A stretch of DNA of 64,000 nt from Qipengyuania sp. HL-TH1 (GCF_036365825.1 NZ_CP142675.1:1364001-1428000), one strand, 5' to 3'; counted from the stretch's first letter, positions 34,270 through 43,981 are shown. The notes: generated by a model not told the origin, from the letters alone. Translations and numbers: made by a program.

Positions 34270-34345
34270 ATCTCCATCGTCCCAGCGGAAGCTGGGACCG
34301 CTATCGGCCTTGCGCCAGGTGGAGAGCGATCCCGCCTTGCGCGGG
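34270..34345. repeat. Dispersed palindromic repeat (two imperfect hairpins)
   Basis: GTCCCAGC-ggaa-GCTGGGAC at 34279-34298 is a perfect 8-bp stem with a GGAA loop. A second, weaker element TCCCGC-cttgc-GCGGGGA follows at about 34330-34347. The first resembles the short palindromes scattered through many alphaproteobacterial genomes, and a related copy is at 49873. It sits between two same-strand genes. Confidence 0.6.
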
Positions 34346-34353
34346 GAGGACGG

Positions 34354-34911
34354 TCAGCGGAAGAAGCAGCTTATCCCCGCCTGCAGCGCAGTCACCGTCT
34401 CGCCATCCTCGGCAAAGCCCGTGATCGTGCCGTAATCGGCAGTGGTATACTGGAATTCGCCCGGCAGCGTGGTGTCGAGTTCGCGGACCTGCCGTTCGCG
34501 CTTGATATCCGCGAAGGTGGTTTCACCCGGACGCACGCCGTCCGACGTGGCCATGCCCTCGCCCTCGCGCAGGAACCAGCCGGCGAAGCTGCCGTCCAAA
34601 TAGGCAATCTGGAGCGCGCCGAACTGGCTGAACTCCATCGGTCCGGCCCCGCATTCCTCATTGCTCGAAGTTCCGGGCGCGGCGCCAAAGGCGGCCTCGA
34701 TCGCCTGGTCGACCTCGGCCCGCGGCGCGCCGAAGCGCAGCGGTTCCGCGCCTTTCGCCCCCAGCCCATTGGCATCGACCACGATCGCAACGTCGCTGAG
34801 ATCGACGCTCGCAGCAGACGACGCGGTCTCGACCGGCTCGGGCGCGGGTTCGGACTGGCCGCAGGCGGCGAGCGCCAGCGGCAGCGCGAGCAGGAGCGCG
34901 GTCCGGATCAT
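34354..34911 (-). CDS. Small lipoprotein, hypothetical
   Basis: A 185-residue lipoprotein. Signal MIRTALLLALPLALAACGQ with lipobox LAAC, followed by a Pro/Glu-rich spacer and a globular part (VAIVVDANGLGAKGAEPLRF, CGAGPMEFSQFG, two other Cys possible). No family recognised; the phrase GLGAKGAEPLRFG recurs in small sphingomonad lipoproteins. ATG at 34911 overlaps the asd stop by 4 bp (longer frame to 35001 is asd shadow). Confidence 0.72.
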   Translation of the reverse strand: MIRTALLLALPLALAACGQSEPAPEPVETASSAASVDLSDVAIVVDANGLGAKGAEPLRFGAPRAEVDQAIEAAFGAAPGTSSNEECGAGPMEFSQFGALQIAYLDGSFAGWFLREGEGMATSDGVRPGETTFADIKRERQVRELDTTLPGEFQYTTADYGTITGFAEDGETVTALQAGISCFFR

Positions 34912-35933
34912 CCCTTCTTGAGGCATTCGCGGCCCAGCAATTCGGCGATCTGCACTGCATTGAGCGCTGCGCCCTTGCGCAGATTGTCCGATACGCACCA
35001 CAGGTTGAGGCCGTTTTCGACCGTGGGATCCTCGCGCACGCGGCTGATATAGGTCGCGCTGTCGCCCGCGGCTTCGACCGCGGTGATGTAGCCGCCGTCC
35101 TCGCGCTTATCGACCAGCATGCAGCCCGGCGCCTCGCGCAGGATGTCCTGCGCCTCGGCAGCGGAAATCTCGTTCTCGAACTCGATGCTGACCGCTTCGG
35201 AATGCCCGACGAAGACCGGCACGCGCACGCAGGTCGCGGTAAGCTTGATCTTCGGGTCGAGGATCTTCTTGGTCTCGACCACCATCTTCCATTCTTCCTT
35301 GGTCGACCCATCGTCGAGGAAGACATCGATATGCGGGATGACGTTGAAGGCGATTTGCTTGGTGAACGTCACCGGCTCGACTTGGTCGCCGACGAAGATC
35401 GCGCGGCTCTGCTGGAACAATTCGTCCATCCCCGCCTTCCCCGCGCCCGACACCGACTGGTAGGTCGAGACGACGACGCGCTTGATCGTGGCGGCATCGT
35501 GCAGCGGCTTGAGCGCCACGACGAGCTGCGCGGTCGAGCAGTTGGGATTGGCGATGATATTGCGCTTGGCATACTCGTGGATCGCCTCGGGGTTCACCTC
35601 GGGCACGATCAGCGGCACGTCGGGGTCCATGCGGTAGAGCGAGCTGTTGTCGATCACCACGCAGCCCGCGGCCGCCGCCTTGGGGGCGAATTCCTTGGCC
35701 GGGCCGCTGCCCGCAGCGAACAGCGCGATGTCCCAGCCGGCCCAGTCGAAATGCTCGATATTCTTGCATTTGAGCATCTTGCCCGTGTCGCCGAATTCGA
35801 CCTCGGTGCCATGCGAACGCGAACTGGCGACAGCCGCCACCTCGTCGCAGGGGAACCCGCGCTCGGCGAGGACCTGCATGATTTCACGCCCGACATTTCC
35901 GGTCGCGCCGACCACGGCAACACGATAACCCAA
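34908..35933 (-). CDS. asd: Aspartate-semialdehyde dehydrogenase
   Basis: A 341-residue enzyme reducing aspartyl phosphate to aspartate semialdehyde, the branch point to lysine/DAP, threonine and methionine. NADP motif GATGNVGREIMQ at 9-20, catalytic Cys132 in NPNCSTAQ, and the STYQSVSGAGKAGMDEL segment. Normal length. Overlaps the following lipoprotein gene by 4 bp. Confidence 0.97.
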   Translation of the reverse strand: MGYRVAVVGATGNVGREIMQVLAERGFPCDEVAAVASSRSHGTEVEFGDTGKMLKCKNIEHFDWAGWDIALFAAGSGPAKEFAPKAAAAGCVVIDNSSLYRMDPDVPLIVPEVNPEAIHEYAKRNIIANPNCSTAQLVVALKPLHDAATIKRVVVSTYQSVSGAGKAGMDELFQQSRAIFVGDQVEPVTFTKQIAFNVIPHIDVFLDDGSTKEEWKMVVETKKILDPKIKLTATCVRVPVFVGHSEAVSIEFENEISAAEAQDILREAPGCMLVDKREDGGYITAVEAAGDSATYISRVREDPTVENGLNLWCVSDNLRKGAALNAVQIAELLGRECLKKG

Positions 35934-36018
35934 ATTACGTCTCCAGTATCTCTAGGCCGCCGAGATAGCGATTAGCTACGCACCCGCAAGCGCACATTCG
36001 ATTGCACGGGCTAAAGCG

Positions 36019-38265
36019 TCATTCGGGCGGGGTTACGCCGTGGCTCTCGAGAAACCGGAAGATCGTGTTGTAGCGATGCGGCGAGATCCGCTCGCCCGAA
36101 ACGCGGTGCGTGTATCCGGGATAGAGCATCATCTCGAACGGCACGTTGGCTTCCTGCATCGCGGAGATGATCTCGGTCGCGTTTTCGAACACCACATTGT
36201 CATCGGCCATGCCATGGATGATCAGCAGCGGATCGACGATCTTGGCCGCGTCGGGGATTGCGCTCGTCGCGGCATAGGCGGCGCCGCCCGCTTGCGGCGT
36301 GCCCATGTAGCGCTCGGTATAATGCGTATCGTAGAGCTCCCAGCGGGTGACCGGCGCGCCGCTGATGCCGGCGGCATAGTATCCCGGATCGGCCTGCAAC
36401 TGCTTGAGCGTCATGTAGCCGCCGTAGGACCAGCCATCGATTGCGATCTTGGCGGGATCGACGAAGTCGAGCGCCTTGAGATACTCCGCCCCCGCCTTCT
36501 GGTCGCGCACTTCGACCCCGCCCATCGCGCGATAGATCGGCTGTTCGAAAGCCACACCGCGATTGGCCGACCCGCGATTGTCGAGCGCGAACCAGATATA
36601 CCCCCGGTCGACCACCGCCTGCTGCAGGGCGCCGTTCCAACCCTTGTTGACGATCTGCGGTCCCGGCCCGCCATAATGATAGAAATACACCGGGTAGCGC
36701 TTGCCCGGCTCCAGTTCGGGCGTCACCATTTCCCAATAGAGCGGCGTGCCGTCCTCCGCCGGAAGCGTGCCATATTGCACCGGTCGATGGCTGGCGAGGA
36801 AGGGCGCATAGGGATGCGTGCCGTCGAGCGCGTTTTCCTCGATCCAGGCGAGGCGCTGGCCCTGCTGGTCGGCGATATAGCTTTGCGGCGGTGTGTTATC
36901 GTTCGAACGGCTGACGACCAGCGTTTGCGCCTTGTCGTCCATGCTCGCCGAATTGGCATAGGCGGGATCGGTCAACAGCGTGATCTGCGATGGATCGGCG
37001 AGATCGAAGGCATAGACCTGCTGCGCGAGGACATCGTCCTTCGTGCCCTGGAAAAACACCCGTCCGGCATCCTGGTCGACCCCGACCAGCTTGGTCACGA
37101 CCCATTCGCCCCGGGTCAGCTGGGTCCATGCGCCATCGGCGTAGCGGTAGAGATGACCGTAGCCGTCGCGTTCGGACCACCAGATCAGGCTGCCGTCATC
37201 GAGCCATTTGTAATCGTCCGACAGATTGATCCAGTAATCGTCCACCGCGGCGCGCTCGGTGAACAGCACTTCGCTGGTCCCCGTCGTCGGATCGACCTTC
37301 AGCATATCGAGCACGGTCTGCTCGCGGTTCTGGCGCTGGACATAGAGCGCGCTGCCATCGGGCGCCCAGTCGACCCGCGCGAGATAGATGTCGGTGTCCT
37401 CTCCCAGATCGACCTGCACGCGGTTCTGGCCATCGGGGTCCATGACATACAGCGCGACTTCGGCATTGGCGCTGCCCGCGACTGGATAGCGCTGGTCGAA
37501 CACCTTGGTGCCGGTAGCGCCGATCGCCGCGCGCGTCACCACGCCGACCATGCTTTCGTCGAAGCGCTCGACCGCGATACGCCTGTCCTCGGGGCTCCAC
37601 CAATAGCCGGTCATCCGGCCCATTTCCTCCTGCGCGACGAACTCGGCCTCGCCCCAGCGAATCGCCTCGCCTTCCTGCGGTGTGACCGGCCGGGCCTCGC
37701 CGCCCACCTCGCCGACCCACAGCCGCCGGTCGCGGACGAAGGAGACATGGGTGCCCGTGCTGCTCAGCGCGGGATTGAGCTCGCTTTCCTCGGTATCGGT
37801 CAGCCGCACGACCTCGCCGCCCAGCCGCGCGAGATAGAGATCGCCGTCGAGTGGGACGAGCACGCCGGTGCCATCCTCGGTCCATTGATAGTCGATAATG
37901 CCCGCGAGGTTGCCGACGCGCGCGCGTTCGCGCTGCATCTTCTCGTCCTCGGACAATTCGCGCCCCGTCCCCAGCGCCTCGCTGTCGACCAGCATCGTCC
38001 ATGCCGCGCTCTCGCGGTCATAGGCCCACAAATCGTAGCGCTGGCGATCCTCCTCGCGGTTGCGCAGCAACGTGAGATAGCGACCATCGGGCGACAGCTT
38101 GACCTTGCGCGGGCTCGGCCCGTCGAGATCGGGCGACGCGAAGACGCGTTCGAAACTCAGTTCCATCGGCGCGGTCTCCGTGCTCTGCGGGGTGGTCTGG
38201 GCGGCAAGCGGCGCAGCGAGGCAGGTGCCTAGCGCCAGCGCGGCGGTCAATTTCAACGGCCTCAT
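36019..38265 (-). CDS. S9 family peptidase, DPP IV-like, secreted
   Basis: A 748-residue serine peptidase. Signal MRPLKLTAALALGTCLAAPLAAQ; N-terminal beta-propeller (DPPIV_N) with repeated WSPEDRR and KLSPDGRYLTLL type blades; C-terminal alpha/beta-hydrolase with Ser613 (GWSYGGY), Asp688 (GMADDNV) and His720 (GYTHRV). Cleaves dipeptides after Pro or Ala from N-termini of peptides. The ATG at 38265 (second of two adjacent ATGs) has GGAG 5 bases upstream; the frame runs to 38316. Single gene. Confidence 0.93.
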   Translation of the reverse strand: MRPLKLTAALALGTCLAAPLAAQTTPQSTETAPMELSFERVFASPDLDGPSPRKVKLSPDGRYLTLLRNREEDRQRYDLWAYDRESAAWTMLVDSEALGTGRELSEDEKMQRERARVGNLAGIIDYQWTEDGTGVLVPLDGDLYLARLGGEVVRLTDTEESELNPALSSTGTHVSFVRDRRLWVGEVGGEARPVTPQEGEAIRWGEAEFVAQEEMGRMTGYWWSPEDRRIAVERFDESMVGVVTRAAIGATGTKVFDQRYPVAGSANAEVALYVMDPDGQNRVQVDLGEDTDIYLARVDWAPDGSALYVQRQNREQTVLDMLKVDPTTGTSEVLFTERAAVDDYWINLSDDYKWLDDGSLIWWSERDGYGHLYRYADGAWTQLTRGEWVVTKLVGVDQDAGRVFFQGTKDDVLAQQVYAFDLADPSQITLLTDPAYANSASMDDKAQTLVVSRSNDNTPPQSYIADQQGQRLAWIEENALDGTHPYAPFLASHRPVQYGTLPAEDGTPLYWEMVTPELEPGKRYPVYFYHYGGPGPQIVNKGWNGALQQAVVDRGYIWFALDNRGSANRGVAFEQPIYRAMGGVEVRDQKAGAEYLKALDFVDPAKIAIDGWSYGGYMTLKQLQADPGYYAAGISGAPVTRWELYDTHYTERYMGTPQAGGAAYAATSAIPDAAKIVDPLLIIHGMADDNVVFENATEIISAMQEANVPFEMMLYPGYTHRVSGERISPHRYNTIFRFLESHGVTPPE

Positions 38266-38568
38266 CATCTCTCCGGTCAATGCAGGCAGGGGTACATCGG
38301 CTGCGGCTCCTTGCAACGAGCGCGAGCGAAAGCAAGCGCGCGCCGCGCAAACACACCTAATTTCAGCTTAAGCGCGAGCGTTGAAATTCGGCTAAGACCT
38401 TGGGGCGACAGTGGCCATGACCCCGGGCGGCCCATTCCGGTTTACCGGCCGCGCGGGGTCAAACACAGGAGGCCAGTTGCGGTCCCCTTCACGCTTCCCA
38501 CGAAAAAGGGCGGCCTTCCCAACGGGAGGCCGCCCTCAATCTTCTCACGAAGAGAAACGGGTTGGTGC
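38266..38568. other. 303-bp intergenic region with several palindromes
   Basis: No coding frame was found. It holds the rplS terminator (38503-38536), a 14-bp inverted repeat with one mismatch (GACCCCGGGCGGCC at 38419-38432 against 38447-38460), and a 7-bp inverted repeat AATTTCA/TGAAATT at 38359 and 38382. The peptidase promoter should lie near its upper end. Confidence 0.6.
38503..38536 (-). terminator. Rho-independent terminator after rplS
   Basis: A 13-bp GC-rich stem with one bulged base and an AAC/GTT loop (38507-38536); on the minus strand it ends in TTTTT. It lies 33 bp past the rplS stop and ends the trmD-rplS unit. Confidence 0.88.
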
Positions 38569-38937
38569 TTACGCCTTGGGCGCGTTGTCGCGGCGCTCGG
38601 CGATGCGGGCGCGCTTGCCGGTGCGGCCGCGCAGGTAGTAGAGCTTGGCGCGACGCACGATACCGCGGCGGACCACGGTGAGGCTGTCGACGATCGGCGA
38701 GTAGAGCGGGAACACACGTTCCACGCCTTCGCCGAAGCTCATCTTGCGGACGGTGAAGTTGCTGCCCATGCCGCGGTTCGAGCGGGCAATGACGACGCCT
38801 TCGAAATTCTGGACACGCTCGCGAGTGCCTTCGACAACCTTCACGCCGACGCGAACGGTGTCGCCCGCACGGAATTCGGGAATGTCCTTGCCGAGGTTTT
38901 CAATCGCTTCGGCTTCGAGCTGCTGGATCAGGTTCAT
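38569..38937 (-). CDS. rplS: 50S ribosomal protein L19
   Basis: A 122-residue L19, beginning [20 protein letters not shown] and with the classic [21 protein letters not shown] and [16 protein letters not shown]. It sits at the interface of the two ribosomal subunits. ATG at 38937 overlaps the trmD stop by 4 bp; the longer frame to 39060 is a trmD shadow. Confidence 0.98.
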   Translation of the reverse strand: MNLIQQLEAEAIENLGKDIPEFRAGDTVRVGVKVVEGTRERVQNFEGVVIARSNRGMGSNFTVRKMSFGEGVERVFPLYSPIVDSLTVVRRGIVRRAKLYYLRGRTGKRARIAERRDNAPKA

Positions 38938-39674
38938 GCCTGGTCTTCCTGGTTTTTTCGCCGCGCGCCAGAGGCAGGTCGGTCCCGATCGCCACTGTAG
39001 CGATCCCAAAGGTCCGGCCTGCGTAACCGTGTGTCTTCCTCGCTCCTTGCCTTGCGCCAAGCAGCGATCTTCGCATGATCCCCCGATCGCAGCACTTCAG
39101 GGATCGTGCGCCCTTCCCATTGCTGAGGTCGGGTATATTGCGGATATTCGATGAGCCCGTTTTCGTAGGACTCCTCGACTCCGCTATCGGGCGCGCCCAT
39201 TACGCCGGGAAGCAGGCGAATGCAAGCGTCGAGAATGGCCAGCGCGGCGGTCTCGCCGCCCGACAGGACGATATCGGCAAGGCTGACCTGCTCGATCTGC
39301 GGATAGGCCTCGAAAATACGCTCGTCGAAGCCCTCGAAACGCCCGCACAAAATGGCCACGCCAGGTCCCTGCGCGATGGCGCGGATGCGCGCCTGCGATA
39401 TCGGCTTGCCGCGCGGGGTCATGGCGAGGATCGGCCGCCCCTCGCCCACGCTGGCGATCGCCGCGCCGAGCACATCGGGTTTGAGCACCATCCCCGCGCC
39501 GCCGCCCGCAGGCGTATCGTCGACGGTGCGGTGCTTGTCCGTGGCGAAATCGCGGATCTGCACGGTCTCGCACGACCAGTCGCCGCGCTCGAGCGCGCGG
39601 CCTGCCAGCGAGACCCCGAGGGGTCCCGGAAACATCTCGGGATAGAGCGTCAGGATAGTGGCGGCGAAACCCAT
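38934..39674 (-). CDS. trmD: tRNA (guanine37-N1)-methyltransferase
   Basis: A 246-residue SPOUT methyltransferase that makes m1G37 in tRNAs with G at 36-37, preventing frameshifts. Motifs: [49 protein letters not shown] and the knot segment [26 protein letters not shown] at 39674 begins the standard [10 protein letters not shown]. Coupled to rplS. Confidence 0.97.
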   Translation of the reverse strand: MGFAATILTLYPEMFPGPLGVSLAGRALERGDWSCETVQIRDFATDKHRTVDDTPAGGGAGMVLKPDVLGAAIASVGEGRPILAMTPRGKPISQARIRAIAQGPGVAILCGRFEGFDERIFEAYPQIEQVSLADIVLSGGETAALAILDACIRLLPGVMGAPDSGVEESYENGLIEYPQYTRPQQWEGRTIPEVLRSGDHAKIAAWRKARSEEDTRLRRPDLWDRYSGDRDRPASGARRKNQEDQA

Positions 39675-39725
39675 GGCGCGCGCCCTAGCGGCCAATCGCG
39701 ACCAGCACCATAGCGCGAACCACCA

Positions 39726-40040
39726 TCAGCGGATCGGCAGGCGCTGATCCGCAGGTTTGGCGCGCACGCGCGGGGCGGTCGGCACGACTTTGCCGACCAT
39801 GGTCGAGGTTACGACGCCGAGCACCACCAGTCCTCCGGCGCCGAGCAGGTCCATGCCCTGCAGGGTGACGCTATCGGCTTCGGTCAGCCGCGCGCCGAGC
39901 ACCGCGGCCAGCGGCGCGCCGCCCGCGAAGAGATGGCGCAGGCGCGGCCCGATCGAAGGCGAAACCTTGGCGACGACCGCGCTGAGCCCCGCTGCCATCG
40001 CGGCATAGGATCCCGCGAGAAATACAACATTGTCGATCAT
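39726..40040 (-). CDS. Small membrane-associated hypothetical protein
   Basis: A 104-residue protein with three or four short hydrophobic segments: [36 protein letters not shown], and [19 protein letters not shown]. Ends in a basic [18 protein letters not shown] tail. No family recognised. The longer frame to 40145 lacks a better start; ATG at 40040 is taken. It lies 51 bp upstream of trmD in the same direction, between the two halves of the ffh-rplS region. Confidence 0.6.
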   Translation of the reverse strand: MIDNVVFLAGSYAAMAAGLSAVVAKVSPSIGPRLRHLFAGGAPLAAVLGARLTEADSVTLQGMDLLGAGGLVVLGVVTSTMVGKVVPTAPRVRAKPADQRLPIR

Positions 40041-40171
40041 CGGTCTGCAGCCCTCCGTTTGGTGGGGCAACGTTGTGGCATGGCCGCCGCCCGGTGCAAA
40101 GCGCGGGTCGGTCGGGCAGCCATTATCCCTCTGCGAACGGCACACTTCGGGGCCTGGTGCGTAGGTGGGCC

Positions 40172-41086
40172 ATGGATGTCGACGATTGCATCATCGTGGG
40201 TGCGGGGCCCGCCGGGCTGACCGCCGCGATCTATCTGGCGCGCTACCACCTCTCGATCCGCATGTTCGACTGCGGAACCAGCCGCGCAAGCTGGATCCCG
40301 ACCAGCCACAACCATGCAGGCTTTCCCGAGGGCATCAACGGCAATGACCTGCTCGAGCGGATGCGCGACCAGGCCGCCCGATACGGCGCACTGCGCGAGC
40401 CGAAGCGGGTCACCGACCTCAAGCGCGAAGACCGCCACTTCGTGGTCTGCTGCGAGGAGGAGGAATTCCGCGCGCGCACGGTCCTGCTCGCCACCGGCGT
40501 GGTCAACAACCGGCCCGAGGGAATCGACGAGCAGTTCCACGCCGAAGCGATGCAGCGCGGGCTGATCCGCTATTGCCCGGTGTGCGACGGCTATGAAGTC
40601 ACCGACCAGCGCGTCGCGGTGATCGGCACCGGCGATCATGGCACGGCGGAGGCGCAGTTCGTCCGCACCTATACCAGCGATCTGACGCTGGTTTCGCCGG
40701 ATGGCGACCACGATCTATCGGCGCAGTGTTCGCGCGCGCTCGACGAGGCGGGGATCGCGCGGATTGCCGGCCCCTGCGGCGGCTATGCGATCGAGAACGG
40801 GCGCATTGCCTTCGATACCGCCGAAGGGCGCAAGACCTTCGACACGGTCTATCCCGCGCTTGGCTCGGTGGTTCGCTCAGGCCTGGCGGTGAGATGCGGC
40901 GCGGAAGTGACCGACGGCGACTGCATCATTGTCGACGACCATCTCGAAACCAGCGTGCCGGGGCTGTTCGCTGCGGGGGACGTGGTGCTCGGGCTCGACC
41001 AGATCAGCCATGCGATGGGCCAGGCGGGTGTCGCGGCGACCACGATCCGCAACCATCTCGCGGCGGAACGGCCGCTCAGGCGCTAG
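40172..41086 (+). CDS. Thioredoxin reductase-like FAD-dependent oxidoreductase
   Basis: A 304-residue flavoprotein of the TrxR low-molecular-weight class. FAD motif [18 protein letters not shown] at 7-24, redox CPVCDG (Cys135, Cys138), NADPH motif GTGDHGTAE, and the C-terminal FAD contact [21 protein letters not shown]. The motif CPVCDG (rather than CATCDG) occurs in TrxR-like enzymes of uncertain partner. The frame opens at 40073; ATG at 40172 gives the normal start. On the opposite strand to the surrounding ribosome genes and splits rimM from trmD. Confidence 0.9.
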   Translation: MDVDDCIIVGAGPAGLTAAIYLARYHLSIRMFDCGTSRASWIPTSHNHAGFPEGINGNDLLERMRDQAARYGALREPKRVTDLKREDRHFVVCCEEEEFRARTVLLATGVVNNRPEGIDEQFHAEAMQRGLIRYCPVCDGYEVTDQRVAVIGTGDHGTAEAQFVRTYTSDLTLVSPDGDHDLSAQCSRALDEAGIARIAGPCGGYAIENGRIAFDTAEGRKTFDTVYPALGSVVRSGLAVRCGAEVTDGDCIIVDDHLETSVPGLFAAGDVVLGLDQISHAMGQAGVAATTIRNHLAAERPLRR

Positions 41087-41109
41087 CCAAGCCAGTTTTT
41101 AGACGGCCG

Positions 41110-41610
41110 TTACCGCTCCCAGAAATCGTCGGCGATGGTCAGGGTCTCGGCGGTCCATCCCAGGACGGCCTGCTCGGTCAGCGGGACCATGAATTTCTTG
41201 CCGTCGACCTGTTCGATCTCGACGATGTCGGTGGCGCCGTAATTCTCGACCGCGCAGACCTGTCCGACCGGCTCGCCCTTGTCGCTGACCACCGCAAGCC
41301 CGAGCAGGTCGGAGAAATAGAATTCGCCCTCTTCCAGCGCGGGCAGTGCCTCGCGCGAGACGGACAGGGCGGTGCCCCGCAAGCGCTCCGCCGAGGTGCG
41401 ATCCGCAACCTCGGTAAAGCGTGCGATGGCACCGCCCTTGTTGTCGCTGCGGATCTTCACGAGGGTCAGCGTGCCCCCGGTCTCACCCGCATCGAAGCGC
41501 TTGTGCGGCTTGAGGGCATCCACCCCCTCGCCGAACAGCTTCAGCCGGACCTCGCCCGTCACCCCATGCGCACCGGTGACGGCGGCAAGCGTGACGGGTT
41601 TGTCCGACAT
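41110..41610 (-). CDS. rimM: Ribosome maturation factor RimM
   Basis: A 166-residue 16S rRNA maturation factor for the 30S head. It begins MSDKPVTLAAVTGAHGVTGEV; the ARFTEVADRTSAERLRGTAL motif and the PRC-barrel end (GWTAETLTIADDFWER) are typical. Follows rpsP by 8 bp. Confidence 0.95.
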   Translation of the reverse strand: MSDKPVTLAAVTGAHGVTGEVRLKLFGEGVDALKPHKRFDAGETGGTLTLVKIRSDNKGGAIARFTEVADRTSAERLRGTALSVSREALPALEEGEFYFSDLLGLAVVSDKGEPVGQVCAVENYGATDIVEIEQVDGKKFMVPLTEQAVLGWTAETLTIADDFWER

Positions 41611-41618
41611 ACAGCCGC

Positions 41619-42119
41619 TTACTCGGCCTTGGCTTCGGCGTCGTCTGCCGCAGCTTCCTCGGCGGGAGCGTCTGCGGCAGCGGCGTCTTCGGCCGGTGCT
41701 TCTTCAGCGGGGGCTTCTTCAGCAGGCGCTGCAGCAGCGGTCTTGGCTTCTTCCTCGGCAGCCTTGGCGGCTTCTTCGGCTTCGGCGACCTTGGCGGCCT
41801 TTTCTTCAGCGCGTTCCTTGGCGGCTTCGCCCGGCTCACCCTTCTTGGGGTTGTTGCGCTGTTCGCGCTCGAGGATGCCCGCGGCGTCGAGGAAACGGTG
41901 GACGCGGTCGCTCGGCGTGGCGCCAACGCTCAGCCAGTGGCGTGCGCGGTCTTCGTCGAGCTTCACGCGCTCGCCCGAATCCTTGGGCAGCATCGGGTTA
42001 TAGGTGCCGATCTGCTCGAGATACTTGCCGTCACGCGCTGCGCGCGAATCGGCGACGACGATGCGGTAGTAGGGGCGCTTCTTGGCACCACCACGCGAAA
42101 GCCGGATTGCAACTGCCAT
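41619..42119 (-). CDS. rpsP: 30S ribosomal protein S16, Ala/Glu-rich tail
   Basis: A 166-residue S16; the family norm is about 80-90. Residues 1-80 are standard ([43 protein letters not shown]). The remaining about 80 residues are a low-complexity acidic helix rich in Ala and Glu ([17 protein letters not shown] repeats), seen in other alphaproteobacteria. Between ffh (34 bp) and rimM. Confidence 0.96.
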   Translation of the reverse strand: MAVAIRLSRGGAKKRPYYRIVVADSRAARDGKYLEQIGTYNPMLPKDSGERVKLDEDRARHWLSVGATPSDRVHRFLDAAGILEREQRNNPKKGEPGEAAKERAEEKAAKVAEAEEAAKAAEEEAKTAAAAPAEEAPAEEAPAEDAAAADAPAEEAAADDAEAKAE

Positions 42120-42153
42120 TGTGTATTACCTTTCGAATGTAAACGTTTGAAAC

Positions 42154-43635
42154 TTATTTCTTCTTGAGCAGGTTCTGGAGGTCGGGGGGAAGCGTGGACG
42201 GATCCACGCCGGGGCCCTTGCCGCCGCCCATTCCGGGCAGGCCGCCAGCGCCGCTTCCCGGCCCGCCGAGGCCCGGCATGGCGGCACCCATGCCGCCTCC
42301 GCCGAACAGCGCGCCAAGGCCCTTCATACCGCCCATTTTCTTGATCTGCTTCATGGCGCGGCCCATCTCCTGGTGCATCTTGAGCACCTTGTTGACGGTC
42401 TGCACGTCGGTGCCCGAACCCGCCGCCACGCGCTTCTTGCGCTTGGCGTTGAGCAGCGCCGGCTTGGTGCGTTCCTTGGGCGTCATCGACCCGATGATCG
42501 CGTCCATATGCAGCAGCACCCGGTCGTCCATGTTCGACGCCGCCATCGCCGCCTTGGCCTTCTTCATGCCCGGCAGCATTCCGGCGAGCATGCCCAGCCC
42601 GCCCATGTTCTGCATCTGCTTCAATTGCATGCGCAGGTCGTCGAGGTCGAACTGGCCCTGCGCCATCTTCTTGGCGAGCGCTTCGGCCTCGTCCTGCTTG
42701 ATGCTCTCGGCGGCCTTCTCGACCAGCGACACGACATCGCCCATGCCGAGGATGCGGCCCGCCACGCGCCGGGGATCGAACGCTTCGATCGCGTCAAGCT
42801 TTTCGCCCGTGCCGGCGAACTTGATCGGCTTGCCGGTGACATAGCGCATCGACAGCGCCGCACCGCCGCGCGCATCGCCGTCCATGCGGGTCAGCACGAC
42901 ACCGGTCAGCGGCACTTCGCCGGTAAAGCTCTGCGCGACATTGACCGCGTCCTGGCCGGTCAGGCTGTCGACCACCAGCAGCACTTCGGTCGGCGTCGAG
43001 ACACCGGCGATGGCTTTCATCTCGGCCATCAGCGCTTCATCGACATGCAGGCGGCCCGCGGTATCGAGCAGCAGCACGTCGGCGGCCTGCAGCTTGGCGC
43101 TTTCCATCGCGCGGCGCGCGATATCGACCGGCTGCTGGCCTTCGATGATCGGCAGCGTGGCGACCTCGACCTGTTCGCCGAGCACCTTGAGCTGTTCCTG
43201 CGCGGCCGGGCGGTTGACGTCGAGCGACGCCATCAGCGCCTTCTTGCCGTGCTTCTGGCGGATCAGCTTGCCGAGCTTGGCGGTGGTGGTGGTCTTGCCC
43301 GAACCCTGCAGGCCGACCATCATGATCACGACCGGCGGCTTGGCGGCGAAATTGAGCCCCTCGACCTCGGTCCCGCCGAGCATGTCGACCAGCTCGTCAT
43401 CGACGATCTTGACGACCTGCTGGCCCGGAGTGACCGATTTGAGGACGTCCTGGCCGATCGCCTTTTCGGTGACCGCATCGATGAAGCGGCGCACGACCGG
43501 CAGCGCGACATCGGCTTCGAGCAGCGCGATGCGGATTTCGCGCATCGCCTCGCGCACGTCGCTTTCGCTCAGCGCGCCGCGCCCCTTCAGGCGGTCGAAG
43601 ACATTACCGAGGCGGTCGGACAGATTGTCGAACAT
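42154..43635 (-). CDS. ffh: Signal recognition particle protein Ffh
   Basis: A 493-residue SRP GTPase that binds 4.5S RNA and signal sequences. N domain (MFDNLSDRLGNVFDRLKG), G domain (GLQGSGKTTTTAKLG, DTAGRLHVDE, TRMDGDARGG), then the methionine-rich M domain (QMQNMGGLGMLAGMLPGMKK). The C-terminus is Gly/Met/Pro-rich. Immediately upstream lies tRNA-Ala; start of the ffh-rpsP-rimM unit. Confidence 0.98.
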   Translation of the reverse strand: MFDNLSDRLGNVFDRLKGRGALSESDVREAMREIRIALLEADVALPVVRRFIDAVTEKAIGQDVLKSVTPGQQVVKIVDDELVDMLGGTEVEGLNFAAKPPVVIMMVGLQGSGKTTTTAKLGKLIRQKHGKKALMASLDVNRPAAQEQLKVLGEQVEVATLPIIEGQQPVDIARRAMESAKLQAADVLLLDTAGRLHVDEALMAEMKAIAGVSTPTEVLLVVDSLTGQDAVNVAQSFTGEVPLTGVVLTRMDGDARGGAALSMRYVTGKPIKFAGTGEKLDAIEAFDPRRVAGRILGMGDVVSLVEKAAESIKQDEAEALAKKMAQGQFDLDDLRMQLKQMQNMGGLGMLAGMLPGMKKAKAAMAASNMDDRVLLHMDAIIGSMTPKERTKPALLNAKRKKRVAAGSGTDVQTVNKVLKMHQEMGRAMKQIKKMGGMKGLGALFGGGGMGAAMPGLGGPGSGAGGLPGMGGGKGPGVDPSTLPPDLQNLLKKK

Positions 43636-43814
43636 GCCGGCCTAAACTCCTTTCGAACCCTGCAGGGCCCGAATACGCGAAAAACGCCGACGGACGAAAA
43701 CTCGTCGGTCAGCGTGGGGAAATCCCCGATGAAACCCAAACCTGTGCCCGGGTGAGGTGGAAGCAAGCCGTAACCGTCGCCACGGCCTGCTACCAGCGCA
43801 CTCGGTGGTTGAAA

Positions 43815-43890
<76 letters not shown>

Positions 43891-43981
43891 GAGCCATTTC
43901 ATTCGGCACGCCCTGGGAGGCGCGCCAGCCTTGCGGAGGCAGCCCTTTATGAGGCCGCCCCGCGCAAGGCAAGCGAAAAAA

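Noticed and set aside
35934..36018. Possible lysine riboswitch before asd
   Set aside because: Only 85 bp, with no long stem or conserved core visible.
36040..38232. 730-aa open frame antisense to the S9 peptidase
   Set aside because: Shadow frame; the sense gene has signal peptide and catalytic triad.
41640..41780. Repetitive GC-rich DNA that could look like a tandem repeat array or CRISPR
   Set aside because: It encodes the Ala/Glu tail of S16; units are irregular and there are no spacers.
41372..42142. 256-aa Arg/Leu-rich frame antisense to rimM/rpsP
   Set aside because: Arises from the GC-rich repeat encoding the S16 tail.
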